Positions 37,008 through 46,555 of a stretch of 64,000 nt of DNA are shown here, piece by piece. The notes under the pieces were generated by a model, which saw only the letters and a list, made by a program, of their open reading frames with translations, did not search any database and had not been told where the DNA came from. Both the position numbers and the translations under genes were made by a program. Source of the DNA: Stagnimonas sp. GTDB lineage: Bacteria; Pseudomonadota; Gammaproteobacteria; Nevskiales; Nevskiaceae. Location of the stretch: NCBI GenBank assembly GCA_030696045.1, contig JAUYNO010000039.1, positions 62,001 to 126,000 on the forward strand, given 5' to 3'. Positions within the stretch are counted from its first letter, which is position 1. Every line of letters starts with the position of its first letter.

Positions 37008-37076
37008 AACCGGTCGGCTTCAACGCAAGCGGGCACCGCCGAACAAGAGCGGGGGCTCAGCCACAAGGAGAGGAAG

Positions 37077-37871
37077 ATGGGTTTTCTGGCAGGCAAGAAG
37101 GCGCTGATCACCGGCGTCGCCAGCGAGCGTTCAATCGCCACCGGCATCACCGAGGCCTTCGCCCGCGAGGGCGCGGAACTGGCTTTCACCTACCAGGGTG
37201 ACAAGCTCAAGCCGCGGGTCGAGGATCTTGCGCACTCGGTGGGCTCCAAGCTGGTGCTGCCGATGGACGTCACCCGCGACGCCGAGATCGACAGCGTGTT
37301 CGCGGCACTCAAGGACGCCTGGGGCGGCATCGACATCGTCATCCATTCCATCGGCTTCGCCCCGCGCGAACTGCTGCAGGGCGGCTATCTGGAAAGCGTG
37401 ACCCGCGAGGGCTATGCGCTCGCGCATGACATCAGCGCCTATTCCTTCGCGGCGCTGGGCAAGGCCGCCCGGCCGCTGATGCAGGGGCGCGCCGCCAGCC
37501 TGCTGACCCTGACCTATCTGGGCGCGGTGAAAGCGGTGCCGATGTACAACGTCATGGGCCCGGCCAAGGCCTCGCTGGAAGCCAATGTGCGCTTCATGGC
37601 GGCCGAACTGGGCGCCGAGGGCATCCGCGTCAACGGCATCTCGGCCGGACCGATCAAGACCCTGGCCGCGGCCGGCATCAAGGGCTTTCGCGGCATGCTG
37701 GGCGCCGCCGAGAAGGCCAGCGCGCTGCGCCGCAACGTCACCATCGAGGAAGTCGGCAACACGGCGGCCTTCCTGTCCTCCGACCTCGCCTCCGGCATCA
37801 CCGGCGAGATCGTCTACGTCGACGCCGGCTTCAACATCATGGGCATGAGCCTGGGCGAAGACGGCAAGTAG
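37077..37871 (+). CDS. fabI: Enoyl-[acyl-carrier-protein] reductase (NADH)
   Basis: Performs the last reduction in each fatty-acid elongation cycle; target of triclosan in other bacteria. The 264-residue SDR protein has [19 protein letters not shown] at the N-terminus (FabI-type nucleotide loop), [18 protein letters not shown], the catalytic Tyr-x6-Lys in [20 protein letters not shown] and [13 protein letters not shown] carrying the first conserved Tyr. Length matches E. coli FabI (262). AAGGAGAGG precedes the ATG. It may be read from the upstream operon or its own promoter; no terminator separates them. Confidence 0.96.
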   Translation: MGFLAGKKALITGVASERSIATGITEAFAREGAELAFTYQGDKLKPRVEDLAHSVGSKLVLPMDVTRDAEIDSVFAALKDAWGGIDIVIHSIGFAPRELLQGGYLESVTREGYALAHDISAYSFAALGKAARPLMQGRAASLLTLTYLGAVKAVPMYNVMGPAKASLEANVRFMAAELGAEGIRVNGISAGPIKTLAAAGIKGFRGMLGAAEKASALRRNVTIEEVGNTAAFLSSDLASGITGEIVYVDAGFNIMGMSLGEDGK

Positions 37872-37878
37872 CGCCGTC

Positions 37879-39150
37879 TCAGCTCCGCAGCTTCAGCGCT
37901 GGCTGATCGAACACACCGTCCTCGCCCGACAGCCGCGCCACCGACACCGTCGCCGCCGAATCGCCCAGCACGTTGAGCGCGGTGCGGCACATGTCGAGCA
38001 CGCGGTCGACGGCAAGGATCAGGCCGACGCCTTCCAGTGGCAGGCCGATGGCGGAGAGGATGACCGCGATCGCCACCAGGCTGGCGGAGGGAATGCCGGC
38101 GACGCCGACCGCCGTCACCAGCGCCAGCGCCACCACCGTGAACTGCGCACCGAAGCTGAGGTCGAGGCCATAGGCCTGGGCGATGAAGATCGCTGCCACG
38201 CACTCGTAGAGCGCGGAACCGTCGGTGTTGATGTTGGCGCCGATGGGCAGCACGAAGCCGCTGACCCGGCGCGGCACCTTGGCCTTGTTCTCGATGCAGT
38301 CCATGGTCAGCGGCAGCGTCGCGTTCGAGGACGAGGTCGAGAACGCCGTCAGCAGCGCCGGCGCCATCGCCCGGTGCAGGGCGAAGGGAGGCACCCGCGC
38401 CACCAGCTTGAGCACCAGCGGCAGCGCGATCAGGGCGTGGGTAAGCAGGCCGGCGACCACCGCCAGCATGAACAGCAACAGCGGCTGCAGCGCCGACATG
38501 CCGGTCTTCGCGACCGTGCCGGTGACGATGGCGAACACCCCGATCGGCGCGCCGTGCATCACCAGGGCGGTGAGGCGCGTCATCGCCTCGTAGACGCCCT
38601 TCCAGAACGCCGCCTGGGTGCTGCGCAACTCGCCCGGCAGCTGCGACAGCGCCCAGCCGAACAGCAGGCCGAAGGTAACCAGGCCGAGCATGTCGCCGTT
38701 GGCGGCCGCCGCGACCGGGTTGGTCGGCACCATGCGCACCAGCACCGCCCAGAGGTCCTGCGCGCCCTTCTCCTGCACCTGGGCGACGATGGCCCCGGCA
38801 TCACCGGACAGACCCAGCAGCGGGGCCGCCGGCTGGCCATCGATCACGCCGGGAGTCAGCAGATTGGCCCAGAACAGGCCGGTGAGGATCGCGATCAGGC
38901 CGGTGCCGACGTAGAAGCCGAAGGTAAGCGCGCCAAGGCGGCCCAGGCCACCCTGCTCGGCGCCGCCGATCAGGCCGTTCATGAGCGCCGCCAGGATCAG
39001 CGGCACGATCAGCATCTTCAGGGCGTTGAGAAACAGCGTGCCGACCATGCCGCAAACCTTCAGGAAGGTCGCGGACTCGCCCAGCAAGGTCCCGGCCAGG
39101 ACCGCCAGGATCAGGGCGATGAGGATCTGCCAGTGCAGGGCCAGCTTCAT
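37879..39150 (-). CDS. Dicarboxylate/amino acid:cation symporter (DAACS, GltP/DctA-like)
   Basis: A 423-residue inner-membrane secondary transporter for C4-dicarboxylates or acidic amino acids driven by H+ or Na+. Seen are the Ser-rich hairpin [18 protein letters not shown] near residue 272, [20 protein letters not shown] near 300 (family consensus NMDGTA, here NTDGSA) and the C-terminal [20 protein letters not shown] with substrate- and cation-binding Asp/Asn. It follows ppiD by 12 bases on the same strand. The substrate is not fixed by sequence. Confidence 0.9.
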   Translation of the reverse strand: MKLALHWQILIALILAVLAGTLLGESATFLKVCGMVGTLFLNALKMLIVPLILAALMNGLIGGAEQGGLGRLGALTFGFYVGTGLIAILTGLFWANLLTPGVIDGQPAAPLLGLSGDAGAIVAQVQEKGAQDLWAVLVRMVPTNPVAAAANGDMLGLVTFGLLFGWALSQLPGELRSTQAAFWKGVYEAMTRLTALVMHGAPIGVFAIVTGTVAKTGMSALQPLLLFMLAVVAGLLTHALIALPLVLKLVARVPPFALHRAMAPALLTAFSTSSSNATLPLTMDCIENKAKVPRRVSGFVLPIGANINTDGSALYECVAAIFIAQAYGLDLSFGAQFTVVALALVTAVGVAGIPSASLVAIAVILSAIGLPLEGVGLILAVDRVLDMCRTALNVLGDSAATVSVARLSGEDGVFDQPALKLRS

Positions 39151-39162
39151 CGCCCGCTCCGC

Positions 39163-41076
39163 CTAGGGCGTTTCCGGGGCAGCCACCACCGGCTTGCGGT
39201 CTATGCCCAGGCTTTTCTCCAAGCCCTGGCGGAAGCCGGCGAATTCGGCTCCGGCCAGCGCGTCGCGCAACTGGGTGCCCTCGCGCTGGAACGCCGGATC
39301 TTCCGGCATCGGAGTGCCGTCACGGACCGCGCCCAAGGCCAGCACCGCGATATCGCCGTTCTCCAGAGTCGCCTTGCCCACCTGCAGTGCCGAGGCCGCC
39401 GGCCGTGGCAGCTTGAACAGGGCGTCGAGCAGCTTGCGATCCAGGTTCTCGGCATCGCGGCGGACCGAACCTGGCGACACCGCGGTCAGATGGCGCTCGG
39501 CGACGGCCGCCTCGAAAACCGCGCCATCCTTGAGTGCCTTCACCAGCTGATCGGCGTCGGCTGCGGCCTGGGCGCGGGCACGTTCGAGGCGCAGCTCGGT
39601 GCGGATCTGCTCGGCCACCTCGTCCAGCTTGCGCGGGCGACTCGGCTCGTACTCGGCCTTGCGGAACACCAGCTGCTTGCCATCGCCGTTGGCGACCGGC
39701 TTGCTGTTCTCGCTGCCGTCGAGGATCTCCGGCGCGAACGCGGCCTTCAGAACCTCCGGATTGGCGGCGATGCCGGCGCCACCGGTACGGGCGAACCAGT
39801 CCGTGGTCTGGAGCGGCAGATTCAGCTCCTTGGCGACCGGCTCCAGCGAGGCAGAACTCTCGAACGCCAGCTGCGCCAGCTTGTCGGCCAGTTCCTGGTA
39901 GCGGTGTTCGGCGTCGCGCTGGCGGTAGAGGCTGAGCAACTCCGCCTGCACTCCGGCATCGGTGAACGGCTTGGTGACCGCCGGCTTGGTCTCCGACAGC
40001 TTGATGAGGTGCCAACCGAATTCGGTCTCCACCGGTGCCGAAACCGCGCTCGGTTTCAGCTCGAACAGTGTCTGCTCGAACTTCGGCGTCATCAGGCCGC
40101 GGCGTACCCAGCCCAGATCACCGCCAGCGGACTTGGAACCCGGATCGTCGGAGGCCTCGCGCGCCAGGGCGGAAAAATCGGCTCCGGCATCCAGCCGCGC
40201 CTTCAGCGCCAGCGCCTTCTGTTCGGCGGCATCCTTGTCGGCACCGAAATTGACCAGGATGTGCGAGGCGCGACGCTCTTCTGGACTGGAGAAGCGCGCG
40301 GCGTCGCTGTCGTACACCGCCTTCAGCGCGGCAGCCTCTGGCGCGGCGGCCGGCGGCAGCGCCTCCAGCGACAATTCCAGGTACTGCAGTTTCAGGCGCT
40401 CCGGCGCCGCGTAGCGGGCGGCGTTGGCGGCGTGGAATTTCCGCACGTCCTCCTCGCTGACAACCACCGCCGGCTCGTAGGCCGCCGCGCTGAAGCTGAC
40501 GTAGGAAAAACTGCGTTCCTGTTTGGCCAGACGCCAGGCGGAGGCGGTCTCGGCCGAGGTCACGAAGGCGCTGCCGAGCACGCTGTCGCGCACCTGGTCG
40601 ATGTTCAGGCCGTCGCGCAACTGGGTCTCAAAGGCCTGGGGCGTCAGGCCCTGCCGCGCCAGCGCTTCCAGATAGGCGTCCTTGGAGAACTTGCCGTCCT
40701 TCTGGAACGCGGGAATGGTGTTGAGCGTGGTCAGCAGCAAGGCGTCCGGCGCGGCGTAGCCCGCGCTCTTCGCATGCTGGCGCAGCGTCGATTCCTGGAT
40801 CATTTCCTGCAGCACGCCTTCGCGGAAGCGCTGCGGCTCGATCATGTCGGCGCGGAAGCTCTCGCCCAGCATGTCCTGCAACTGACGCAGACGCTGGTCA
40901 TAGGCGGCCTGCACCTGGGCATCGGTGATCTTCTGGTCACCGACCTTGACCACGGTCGGATCGCCGCCACTGTTCTGGAAGGTCTCGACCCCGAAGAAGG
41001 CGAAGGGGATGGCAATTAGGCCGATCACGACCCAGACAACCGGGCCGGTCAGACGTTCGCGGATGGATTGCAACAT
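39163..41076 (-). CDS. ppiD: Periplasmic folding chaperone PpiD (SurA-N / PpiC-type)
   Basis: Inner-membrane-anchored periplasmic chaperone that helps newly exported proteins. The 637-residue product begins MLQSIRERLTGPVVWVVIGL, with a single transmembrane anchor at about residues 12-34, then a SurA-like N-domain, and a parvulin domain (RRASHILVNFGADKDAAEQK, then DLGWVRRGLMTPKFEQTLFE, near residues 245-345). Length matches PpiD (about 620-650). The longer open frame upstream overlaps the tRNA-Asp region and is not used. Position next to hupB-lon-clpX is the classic PpiD context. Confidence 0.93.
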   Translation of the reverse strand: MLQSIRERLTGPVVWVVIGLIAIPFAFFGVETFQNSGGDPTVVKVGDQKITDAQVQAAYDQRLRQLQDMLGESFRADMIEPQRFREGVLQEMIQESTLRQHAKSAGYAAPDALLLTTLNTIPAFQKDGKFSKDAYLEALARQGLTPQAFETQLRDGLNIDQVRDSVLGSAFVTSAETASAWRLAKQERSFSYVSFSAAAYEPAVVVSEEDVRKFHAANAARYAAPERLKLQYLELSLEALPPAAAPEAAALKAVYDSDAARFSSPEERRASHILVNFGADKDAAEQKALALKARLDAGADFSALAREASDDPGSKSAGGDLGWVRRGLMTPKFEQTLFELKPSAVSAPVETEFGWHLIKLSETKPAVTKPFTDAGVQAELLSLYRQRDAEHRYQELADKLAQLAFESSASLEPVAKELNLPLQTTDWFARTGGAGIAANPEVLKAAFAPEILDGSENSKPVANGDGKQLVFRKAEYEPSRPRKLDEVAEQIRTELRLERARAQAAADADQLVKALKDGAVFEAAVAERHLTAVSPGSVRRDAENLDRKLLDALFKLPRPAASALQVGKATLENGDIAVLALGAVRDGTPMPEDPAFQREGTQLRDALAGAEFAGFRQGLEKSLGIDRKPVVAAPETP

Positions 41077-41154
41077 TCGTCGTGGACCACTCTGGTAATT
41101 CGCCGAGGCGGTGAAACAAAAAAGGCGCTCACGTGGAGCGCCCTTCAATAAAGA

Positions 41155-41231
41155 TGGCGGAGCGGACGGGACTCGAACCCGCGACCCTCGGCGTGACAGG
41201 CCGATATTCTAACCAACTGAACTACCGCTCC
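41155..41231 (-). tRNA. tRNA-Asp (GTC)
   Basis: The 77-base minus-strand sequence begins GGAGCGGTAGTTCAGTTGGT, folds as a standard cloverleaf, and carries anticodon GTC in the CCTGTCACG loop, T-loop GGTTCGAGTCC and an encoded CCA end. It lies between ppiD and tRNA-Val. Confidence 0.97.
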
Positions 41232-41262
41232 GCGCTTTGCAACAACAACTTACTGTCACTCT

Positions 41263-41338
41263 TGGTGGGTGCTGACGGGCTCGAACCGCCGACCTGCGCC
41301 GTGTAAAGGCGACGCTCTACCAACTGAGCTAAGCACCC
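41263..41338 (-). tRNA. tRNA-Val (TAC)
   Basis: The 76-base minus-strand sequence begins GGGTGCTTAGCTCAGTTGGT, with anticodon TAC in the CTTTACACG loop, T-loop GGTTCGAGCC, a 7-bp acceptor stem (GGGTGCT/AGCACCC) and encoded CCA. It sits 31 bases upstream of tRNA-Asp in the same orientation and is likely co-transcribed with it. Confidence 0.97.
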
Positions 41339-41384
41339 GGCTTTGATCGACTGGCGCTTTCCCGAAAGCGTCCCAACGAGTCGG

Positions 41385-41657
41385 TTACTTTATCGCATCC
41401 TTGAGGGCTTTGCCAGCCTTGAAGGTCGGATTTTTGCTGGCGGCGATCTTCAGGGGAGCACCGGTCTTGGGATTGCGGCCGGTGCGGGCAGCGCGCTTGC
41501 GGACGGCGAAGGTGCCGAAGCCGACGAGCGAGACCTTGTCGTTCTTCTTGAGCGCCTTGGCAATCACTTCAACCAGAGAGTCCAGCGCGCGGCCGGCATC
41601 GGCCTTGGAGATCTCGGCCTTGTCGGCGACGGCATTAATCAGTTCAGACTTGTTCAT
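41385..41657 (-). CDS. hupB: DNA-binding protein HU-beta
   Basis: A 90-residue nucleoid-associated protein that bends [23 protein letters not shown] starts the helical dimer domain, and the DNA-binding beta-arm signature [20 protein letters not shown] is at about residues 46-65. The ATG has GAGGGG upstream. A good promoter lies about 120 bases upstream. A small hairpin (CGCTTTC/GAAAGCG) follows the stop, without a clear U run, before the two tRNA genes. Position between lon and ppiD is conserved in gammaproteobacteria. Confidence 0.96.
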   Translation of the reverse strand: MNKSELINAVADKAEISKADAGRALDSLVEVIAKALKKNDKVSLVGFGTFAVRKRAARTGRNPKTGAPLKIAASKNPTFKAGKALKDAIK

Positions 41658-41778
41658 TAAAAAAATCCCCTCTTCGATGGCTACCGCAGTAGCCGGATGG
41701 CAGTCCCTGGAACGTTTCCAACGCGGCCCTTGGCTGACGACAGTTAGCTTCCGCACGCGCGCCGTTGGTACGAGAACC

Positions 41779-41808
41779 TTTATAGCAAGTGGTTTTGGCG
41801 AGCGTCAA
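41779..41808 (-). promoter_or_regulatory. Sigma-70 promoter of hupB
   Basis: On the minus strand, TTGACG, an 18-base spacer and TATAAA sit in an AT-richer stretch after lon, about 120 bases before the hupB start. It is one of the closest consensus matches in the window. Confidence 0.65.
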
Positions 41809-41870
41809 TCACTTGCATTGGATCGGATTGTATGTCCGACCATTCGACGCGCTGCCGGCACCACGAAAGA

Positions 41871-41902
41871 CCGGAAAGCCCCACATTCCCTGGGCTTTCC
41901 GG
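41871..41902 (-). terminator. Hairpin after lon, probable terminator
   Basis: An 11-bp perfect stem (CCGGAAAGCCC/GGGCTTTCCGG) with a 10-base loop begins 5 bases past the lon stop; the tail TCTTTCG is only moderately U-rich. It separates lon from hupB. Confidence 0.6.
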
Positions 41903-41907
41903 TCGCT

Positions 41908-44310
41908 TCAGTGCGCGCGCGGAATCTCGTCGGCGACCACCGCCGGAGTCCCCGAGGCAGCAACTGCTGCGACGGCCTCGACCAGAGGCACCGGCATACG
42001 CTCCAGCGCGTGCGCAAGCACCTCTTCGATCCAGCGCACCGGCTCGATGTTGAGCTGCTCCTTGATGTTGTCGGGAATCTCCGCCAGATCCTTGACGTTC
42101 TCGTGCGGAATCACCACGGTCTTGATGCCACCGCGCTGGGCCGCCAGCAGCTTTTCCTTGAGCCCGCCGATCGGCAGCACCTCGCCACGCAGGGTGATCT
42201 CGCCGGTCATGGCGACATCTGCCCGCACCGGGATATGGGTCAGCACCGACACCAGCGCGGTGCACATCGCAATACCCGCCGAGGGTCCGTCCTTGGGCGT
42301 GGCGCCCTCGGGAACGTGCACATGGAAGTCGGCCTTCTCATAGAAACCGGGATCGATGCCCAGGGTCCGCGCCCGTGAGCGCACCACCGTGAACGCCGCC
42401 TTGATCGACTCCTGCATGACGTTGCCGAGGCTGCCGGTCAGGGTCATGCTGCCCTTGCCGGCCGATTGCGCCGCCTCGATGGTCAGCAGCTCGCCGCCCA
42501 CCTCGGTCCAGGCCAGGCCGGTGATCTGACCGACCTGATTCTTCTCCTCGGCACGGCCGTAGCGGAATTTCTGCACGCCCAAGTACTGATCGAGATTGAC
42601 GGCATCCACCGTCACCGCCGTGGTCTTGGAGTCGAGCAACAACTGTTTCACCACCTTGCGCGCGATCTTGCTGACCTCGCGCTCGAGATTGCGCACCCCC
42701 GCCTCGCGGGTGTAGTGCCGGATCATCGCCGTGATCGCGTCATCCTTCAGCTGCAGCTCACCGGCCTTCACGCCATTGTTTTTGAGCTGCTTCGGCAGCA
42801 GGTACTTCTTGGCGATGTTGAGCTTCTCGTCCTCGGTGTAGCCGGGGATGCGGATCACTTCCATGCGGTCCAGCAACGGCCCCGGAATGTTCAAGGTGTT
42901 GGCGGTAGCGATGAACATCACATCGGACAGATCAACCTCAACTTCCAGGTAGTGGTCCTGGAAGGTCGAATTCTGTTCGGGATCCAGCACTTCCAGCAGC
43001 GCCGAGGACGGGTCACCCCGGAAGTCCTGGCTCATCTTGTCGATCTCGTCGAGCAGGAAGAGCGGATTCTTCACCTTCACCTTGGCCAGGTTCTGCACCA
43101 GCTTGCCGGGCATGGAGCCGATATAGGTCCGGCGATGGCCACGGATCTCCGCCTCGTCGCGCACGCCGCCCAGCGACATGCGCACGAACTTGCGATTAAG
43201 CGCCTCGGCGATCGAGCGGCCCAGCGAGGTCTTGCCGACGCCCGGGGGGCCCACCAGGCAGAGGATGGGGCCATTGAGCTTCTTCACCCGAGCCTGCACG
43301 GCGAGATGCTCGACGATGCGCTCCTTCACCTTGTCGAGGCCGTAGTGGTCCTCGTCGAGCTTGGCCTGCGCCAGCGGCAGGTCGATGCGCGCCTTGGTGC
43401 GCGCCTTCCACGGCACCTGGGTTAGCCAGTCCAGATAGGTGCGCACCACGGTCGCTTCCGCCGACATCGGGGGCATCATTTTCAGCTTGTTCAGTTCATG
43501 CCGAGCCTTGTCCTTGGCCGCCTTCGGCATCCCGGACTTCTCGATCTTGCGCGCCAGCTCTTCCTGTTCATTGGGCGCGTCCTCGCCCTCGCCGAGCTCC
43601 TTCTGGATCGCCTTCATCTGCTCGTTGAGGTAGTACTCGCGCTGGTTCTTCTCCATCTGCTGCTTGACCCGGGTGCGGATCTTCTTCTCGATCTGCAGCA
43701 CATCGATCTCGCCCTCCATGAGGGCCAGCACCAGTTCCAGTCGATCCTTGGCATCGAGCGCTTCCAGCACCCGCTGCTTGTCCTCCAGCTTCAGGGACAG
43801 GTGCGCTGCAATGGTGTCGGCCAGGCGGCCGGCGGCGTCCATGGCAGTCAAGGAAGGCAACAGCTCGGCTGGTACTTTCTTGTTCAGCTTGGCGTACTGC
43901 TCGAAGGTGGCCACCGTCGAGCGCATGAGCGCATCCAGCTCGTGCTCTGGCGCCGTGCTTTCAGGCTCGGTCACCGGCTCGAACTCAGCCACCAGGAACT
44001 CGCCGCCGTCATCGACCCGGGTGACCGCGGCCCGCTGCCCACCTTCAACTAGGACCTTCACCGTGCCGTCCGGCAGCCGCAGCATCTGCAGCACGCTGGC
44101 CAGCGTGCCCACGGCGTAGAGGTCGGCAATATCCGGCTCGTCAGTGTCTGCGGAGCGCTGCGCCACCAGCAGGATGCGCTTGTCATCCTGCATCGCTGCG
44201 GTCAGCGCTTTCACCGACTTCTCGCGACCGACGAACAGGGGGATCGCCATGTGGGGATAGACCACCACATCGCGCAAGGGCAGCACAGGGGCGGAATTGG
44301 GAGCGCTCAT
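41908..44310 (-). CDS. lon: ATP-dependent serine protease Lon
   Basis: Degrades misfolded and short-lived regulatory proteins. The 800-residue product has the Lon N-domain ([20 protein letters not shown]), Walker [12 protein letters not shown] near residue 356, Walker [12 protein letters not shown] near 420, and the Ser-Lys dyad in [16 protein letters not shown] near 678 and [14 protein letters not shown] near 720. The ATG chosen ([11 protein letters not shown]) removes a non-conserved upstream extension. Two short C-terminal Ala/Val-rich segments follow the protease core. A sigma-32-like promoter lies just upstream. Confidence 0.96.
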   Translation of the reverse strand: MSAPNSAPVLPLRDVVVYPHMAIPLFVGREKSVKALTAAMQDDKRILLVAQRSADTDEPDIADLYAVGTLASVLQMLRLPDGTVKVLVEGGQRAAVTRVDDGGEFLVAEFEPVTEPESTAPEHELDALMRSTVATFEQYAKLNKKVPAELLPSLTAMDAAGRLADTIAAHLSLKLEDKQRVLEALDAKDRLELVLALMEGEIDVLQIEKKIRTRVKQQMEKNQREYYLNEQMKAIQKELGEGEDAPNEQEELARKIEKSGMPKAAKDKARHELNKLKMMPPMSAEATVVRTYLDWLTQVPWKARTKARIDLPLAQAKLDEDHYGLDKVKERIVEHLAVQARVKKLNGPILCLVGPPGVGKTSLGRSIAEALNRKFVRMSLGGVRDEAEIRGHRRTYIGSMPGKLVQNLAKVKVKNPLFLLDEIDKMSQDFRGDPSSALLEVLDPEQNSTFQDHYLEVEVDLSDVMFIATANTLNIPGPLLDRMEVIRIPGYTEDEKLNIAKKYLLPKQLKNNGVKAGELQLKDDAITAMIRHYTREAGVRNLEREVSKIARKVVKQLLLDSKTTAVTVDAVNLDQYLGVQKFRYGRAEEKNQVGQITGLAWTEVGGELLTIEAAQSAGKGSMTLTGSLGNVMQESIKAAFTVVRSRARTLGIDPGFYEKADFHVHVPEGATPKDGPSAGIAMCTALVSVLTHIPVRADVAMTGEITLRGEVLPIGGLKEKLLAAQRGGIKTVVIPHENVKDLAEIPDNIKEQLNIEPVRWIEEVLAHALERMPVPLVEAVAAVAASGTPAVVADEIPRAH

Positions 44311-44350
44311 TGGGAGTTCCGGTGAGGACTGGCTTCGATTATGCCGAAAT

Positions 44351-44378
44351 AGATGGCGCCACACGGGCGGCATTCAAG
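44351..44378 (-). promoter_or_regulatory. Sigma-32-like heat-shock promoter of lon
   Basis: On the minus strand, CTTGAA, a 14-base spacer and CGCCATCT match the heat-shock consensus (CTTGAA, 13-15 bases, CCCCATNT) with one mismatch in the -10 box. It ends about 40 bases before the lon ATG, downstream of the clpX terminator. Confidence 0.6.
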
Positions 44379-44401
44379 CGCACCCGGGCGCATCCGAAAA
44401 A

Positions 44402-44430
44402 CAAAAGGGCCCCGCCGCTGCGGAGCCCTT
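44402..44430 (-). terminator. Rho-independent terminator after clpX
   Basis: On the minus strand, AAGGGCTCCGC pairs imperfectly with GCGGGGCCCTT and leads into TTGTTTTTC. It lies about 20 bases past the clpX stop and separates clpX from lon. Confidence 0.75.
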
Positions 44431-44450
44431 CATGAACAGCGGCTGGAAAC

Positions 44451-45719
44451 TCAGGCCGACTGCTTGGCCTGAACTTCCTTGTTCTCGTAGACGATGATCG
44501 GCTTGGCGTCGCCCTTGGCGACGGCCTCGTCGACCACCACCTTGCTGACGTTCTGCATCGAGGGCAGGTCGTACATGGTGTCGATCAGAATCTTCTCGAT
44601 GATGGTACGCAGGCCTCGGGCACCGGTCTTGCGATCCTTGGCGCGCTTGGCGACGGTGTACAGCGCGTCCTCGCGGAATTCGAGCGTCACCCCTTCCATC
44701 TGGAACAGCTTCTGGTACTGCTTGACCAGGGCGTTCTTGGGATCACGCAGGATCGATATCAGCGCCTTCTCGTCGAGTTCGTCGAGCACCGCCGCCACCG
44801 GCAGACGACCGATGAATTCCGGGATCAGGCCAAAGCGCACCAGATCATCCGGCTCCAGCTGGCGATAGGTGTCGTTCAAGGCCTTGGAATCGGACTTGCT
44901 CTTCACCTCGGCACCAAAGCCGATGCCGCCCTTGTCGAGCCGCTGGTGGATCACCCGGTCCAGCCCGGCGAAGGCACCACCGCAGATGAACAGGATGTTG
45001 GCGGTGTTGACCTGCAGGAACTCCTGCTGGGGATGCTTGCGACCGCCCTGCGGCGGCACCTGGGCGACGGTGCCCTCGATCAGCTTCAGCAGGGCCTGCT
45101 GCACGCCCTCGCCAGAGACATCGCGGGTGATCGAGGGGTTCTCGCTCTTGCGGGCAATCTTGTCGATCTCGTCGATGTAGACAATGCCGCGCTGCGCCTT
45201 CTCGACGTCGTAGTCGCACTTCTGCAGCAGACGGGCAATGATGTTCTCGACGTCCTCACCGACGTAACCGGCCTCGGTCAGCGTGGTGGCGTCGGCGATC
45301 GCGAACGGCACGTCGAGCAGGCGGGCCAGGGTCTCGGCCAGCAGGGTCTTGCCGGAGCCGGTGGGGCCGATCAGCAGGATGTTGCTCTTCGCCAGCTCCA
45401 CCTCGTTGCCGGCCTGGCCCTTGGTCGACAACCGCTTGTAATGGTTGTAGACCGCGACCGACAGCACCTTCTTGGCTTGCTCCTGGCCGATCACGTACTC
45501 ATCGAGCACCGCGCGGATCTCGTGCGGCTTGGGCAGGCCCTTGACCTGGGGTTTGGCGTGGATCTCTTCGCGGATGATGTCGTTGCAGAGATCGACGCAC
45601 TCATCGCAGATATAGACCGAGGGGCCAGCAATGAGCTTGCGCACTTCGTGCTCGCTCTTGCCACAAAACGAGCAATACAGGACGCGACCATTGTGCGCAC
45701 TGCGGGTATCGGTACTCAT
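44451..45719 (-). CDS. clpX: ATP-dependent Clp protease ATP-binding subunit ClpX
   Basis: AAA+ unfoldase feeding substrates to ClpP. The 422-residue protein has the N-terminal zinc domain with four Cys ([15 protein letters not shown], then [10 protein letters not shown]), Walker [21 protein letters not shown] near residue 115, Walker [17 protein letters not shown] near 180, the pore region and sensor motifs ([17 protein letters not shown]), and C-terminal [15 protein letters not shown]. Length matches E. coli (424). It lies 124 bases downstream of clpP, with its own promoter candidate in the gap. Confidence 0.97.
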   Translation of the reverse strand: MSTDTRSAHNGRVLYCSFCGKSEHEVRKLIAGPSVYICDECVDLCNDIIREEIHAKPQVKGLPKPHEIRAVLDEYVIGQEQAKKVLSVAVYNHYKRLSTKGQAGNEVELAKSNILLIGPTGSGKTLLAETLARLLDVPFAIADATTLTEAGYVGEDVENIIARLLQKCDYDVEKAQRGIVYIDEIDKIARKSENPSITRDVSGEGVQQALLKLIEGTVAQVPPQGGRKHPQQEFLQVNTANILFICGGAFAGLDRVIHQRLDKGGIGFGAEVKSKSDSKALNDTYRQLEPDDLVRFGLIPEFIGRLPVAAVLDELDEKALISILRDPKNALVKQYQKLFQMEGVTLEFREDALYTVAKRAKDRKTGARGLRTIIEKILIDTMYDLPSMQNVSKVVVDEAVAKGDAKPIIVYENKEVQAKQSA

Positions 45720-45757
45720 TTTCGTCTTTCCAAACCCCTAAAAACCGCTACACCAGC

Positions 45758-45785
45758 CTTATAGCATGGTGTCACGGCACCGCAA
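45758..45785 (-). promoter_or_regulatory. Putative sigma-70 promoter of clpX
   Basis: On the minus strand, TTGCGG, 16 bases and TATAAG lie in the clpP-clpX gap, about 40 bases before the clpX start. Consensus match only; read-through from clpP is also likely. Confidence 0.4.
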
Positions 45786-45843
45786 AACAGCTGACACCTA
45801 CCCTGCAAACGGCGTGCTCACCCTGGCCGCCCAGCCAGACCGG

Positions 45844-46473
45844 TCAAGCCGCTGGCACCGCCGTGACGACCGACTGGCGGCTACTGATCACGCTATCGAT
45901 CAGCCCGTACTCGCGGGCTTGATCGGCAGACATGAAATTGTCGCGCTCCATGTCGCGCTCGATCTTTTCCAGCGGCTGCCCGGTGAACTCGACATACAGC
46001 TTGTTCAGCTGCTCGCGCATTTTCAGGATCTCGCGCGCCTGGATCTCGATGTCCGAGGCCTGCCCCTGGGCGCCGCCCGAGGGCTGGTGGATCATCACCC
46101 GGGCGTTGGGCAGGGCGAAACGCTTGCCCTTAGCGCCGGCCGCCAGCAGGAAGGAGCCCATGCTGCAGGCCTGACCGATGCAGAGGGTCGACACGTCCGG
46201 CTTGACGAAGCGCATGGTGTCGAAAATCGCCATGCCGCTGGTGATCACGCCGCCCGGGGAGTTGATGTACAGGCTGATGTCCTTGTCCGGATTCTCGGAT
46301 TCCAGGAACAGCAACTGCGCCACCACCAGATTGGCCATGAAATCGTCAATCGGTCCGACCAGGAAGATCACCCGCTCCTTCAGCAGCCGCGAGTAGATAT
46401 CGAAGGCACGTTCGCCGCGCGCGGTCTGTTCGACCACCATCGGCACCAGGTTGGACTGCGGACGAAGGATCAC
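45844..46473 (-). CDS. clpP: ATP-dependent Clp protease proteolytic subunit ClpP
   Basis: Serine peptidase forming the ClpXP chamber. The 209-residue protein has the catalytic Ser in [20 protein letters not shown] near residue 110, His in [20 protein letters not shown] near 135 and the conserved Asp region DRDNF-like in [20 protein letters not shown] near 180. The start is a GTG with GGAG 8 bases upstream. It follows tig across an 83-base gap containing a strong hairpin. Confidence 0.97.
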   Translation of the reverse strand: MILRPQSNLVPMVVEQTARGERAFDIYSRLLKERVIFLVGPIDDFMANLVVAQLLFLESENPDKDISLYINSPGGVITSGMAIFDTMRFVKPDVSTLCIGQACSMGSFLLAAGAKGKRFALPNARVMIHQPSGGAQGQASDIEIQAREILKMREQLNKLYVEFTGQPLEKIERDMERDNFMSADQAREYGLIDSVISSRQSVVTAVPAA

Positions 46474-46494
46474 AGGACTCTCCAGAATGAAGAA

Positions 46495-46522
46495 GGGTGG
46501 CGGCCGCTACCGGCCGCCACCC
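46495..46522 (-). other. Strong hairpin between tig and clpP
   Basis: A 12-bp perfect GC-rich stem (GGGTGGCGGCCG/CGGCCGCCACCC) with a 4-base loop lies in the tig-clpP gap. The minus-strand tail TTCTTCATTCTGG is pyrimidine-rich but not a clean U run, so it may be a partial terminator, an RNA-stability element or a processing site. It ends about 20 bases before the clpP start. Confidence 0.6.
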
Positions 46523-46555
46523 CGGGAAATTGAAGCTGGATTCGCAAAGTCGTAA

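Noticed and set aside
38374-41019. 881-codon plus-strand frame opposite the symporter and ppiD
   Set aside because: Composition is Gln/Arg/His-rich without motifs, and both genes on the other strand are well-conserved families.
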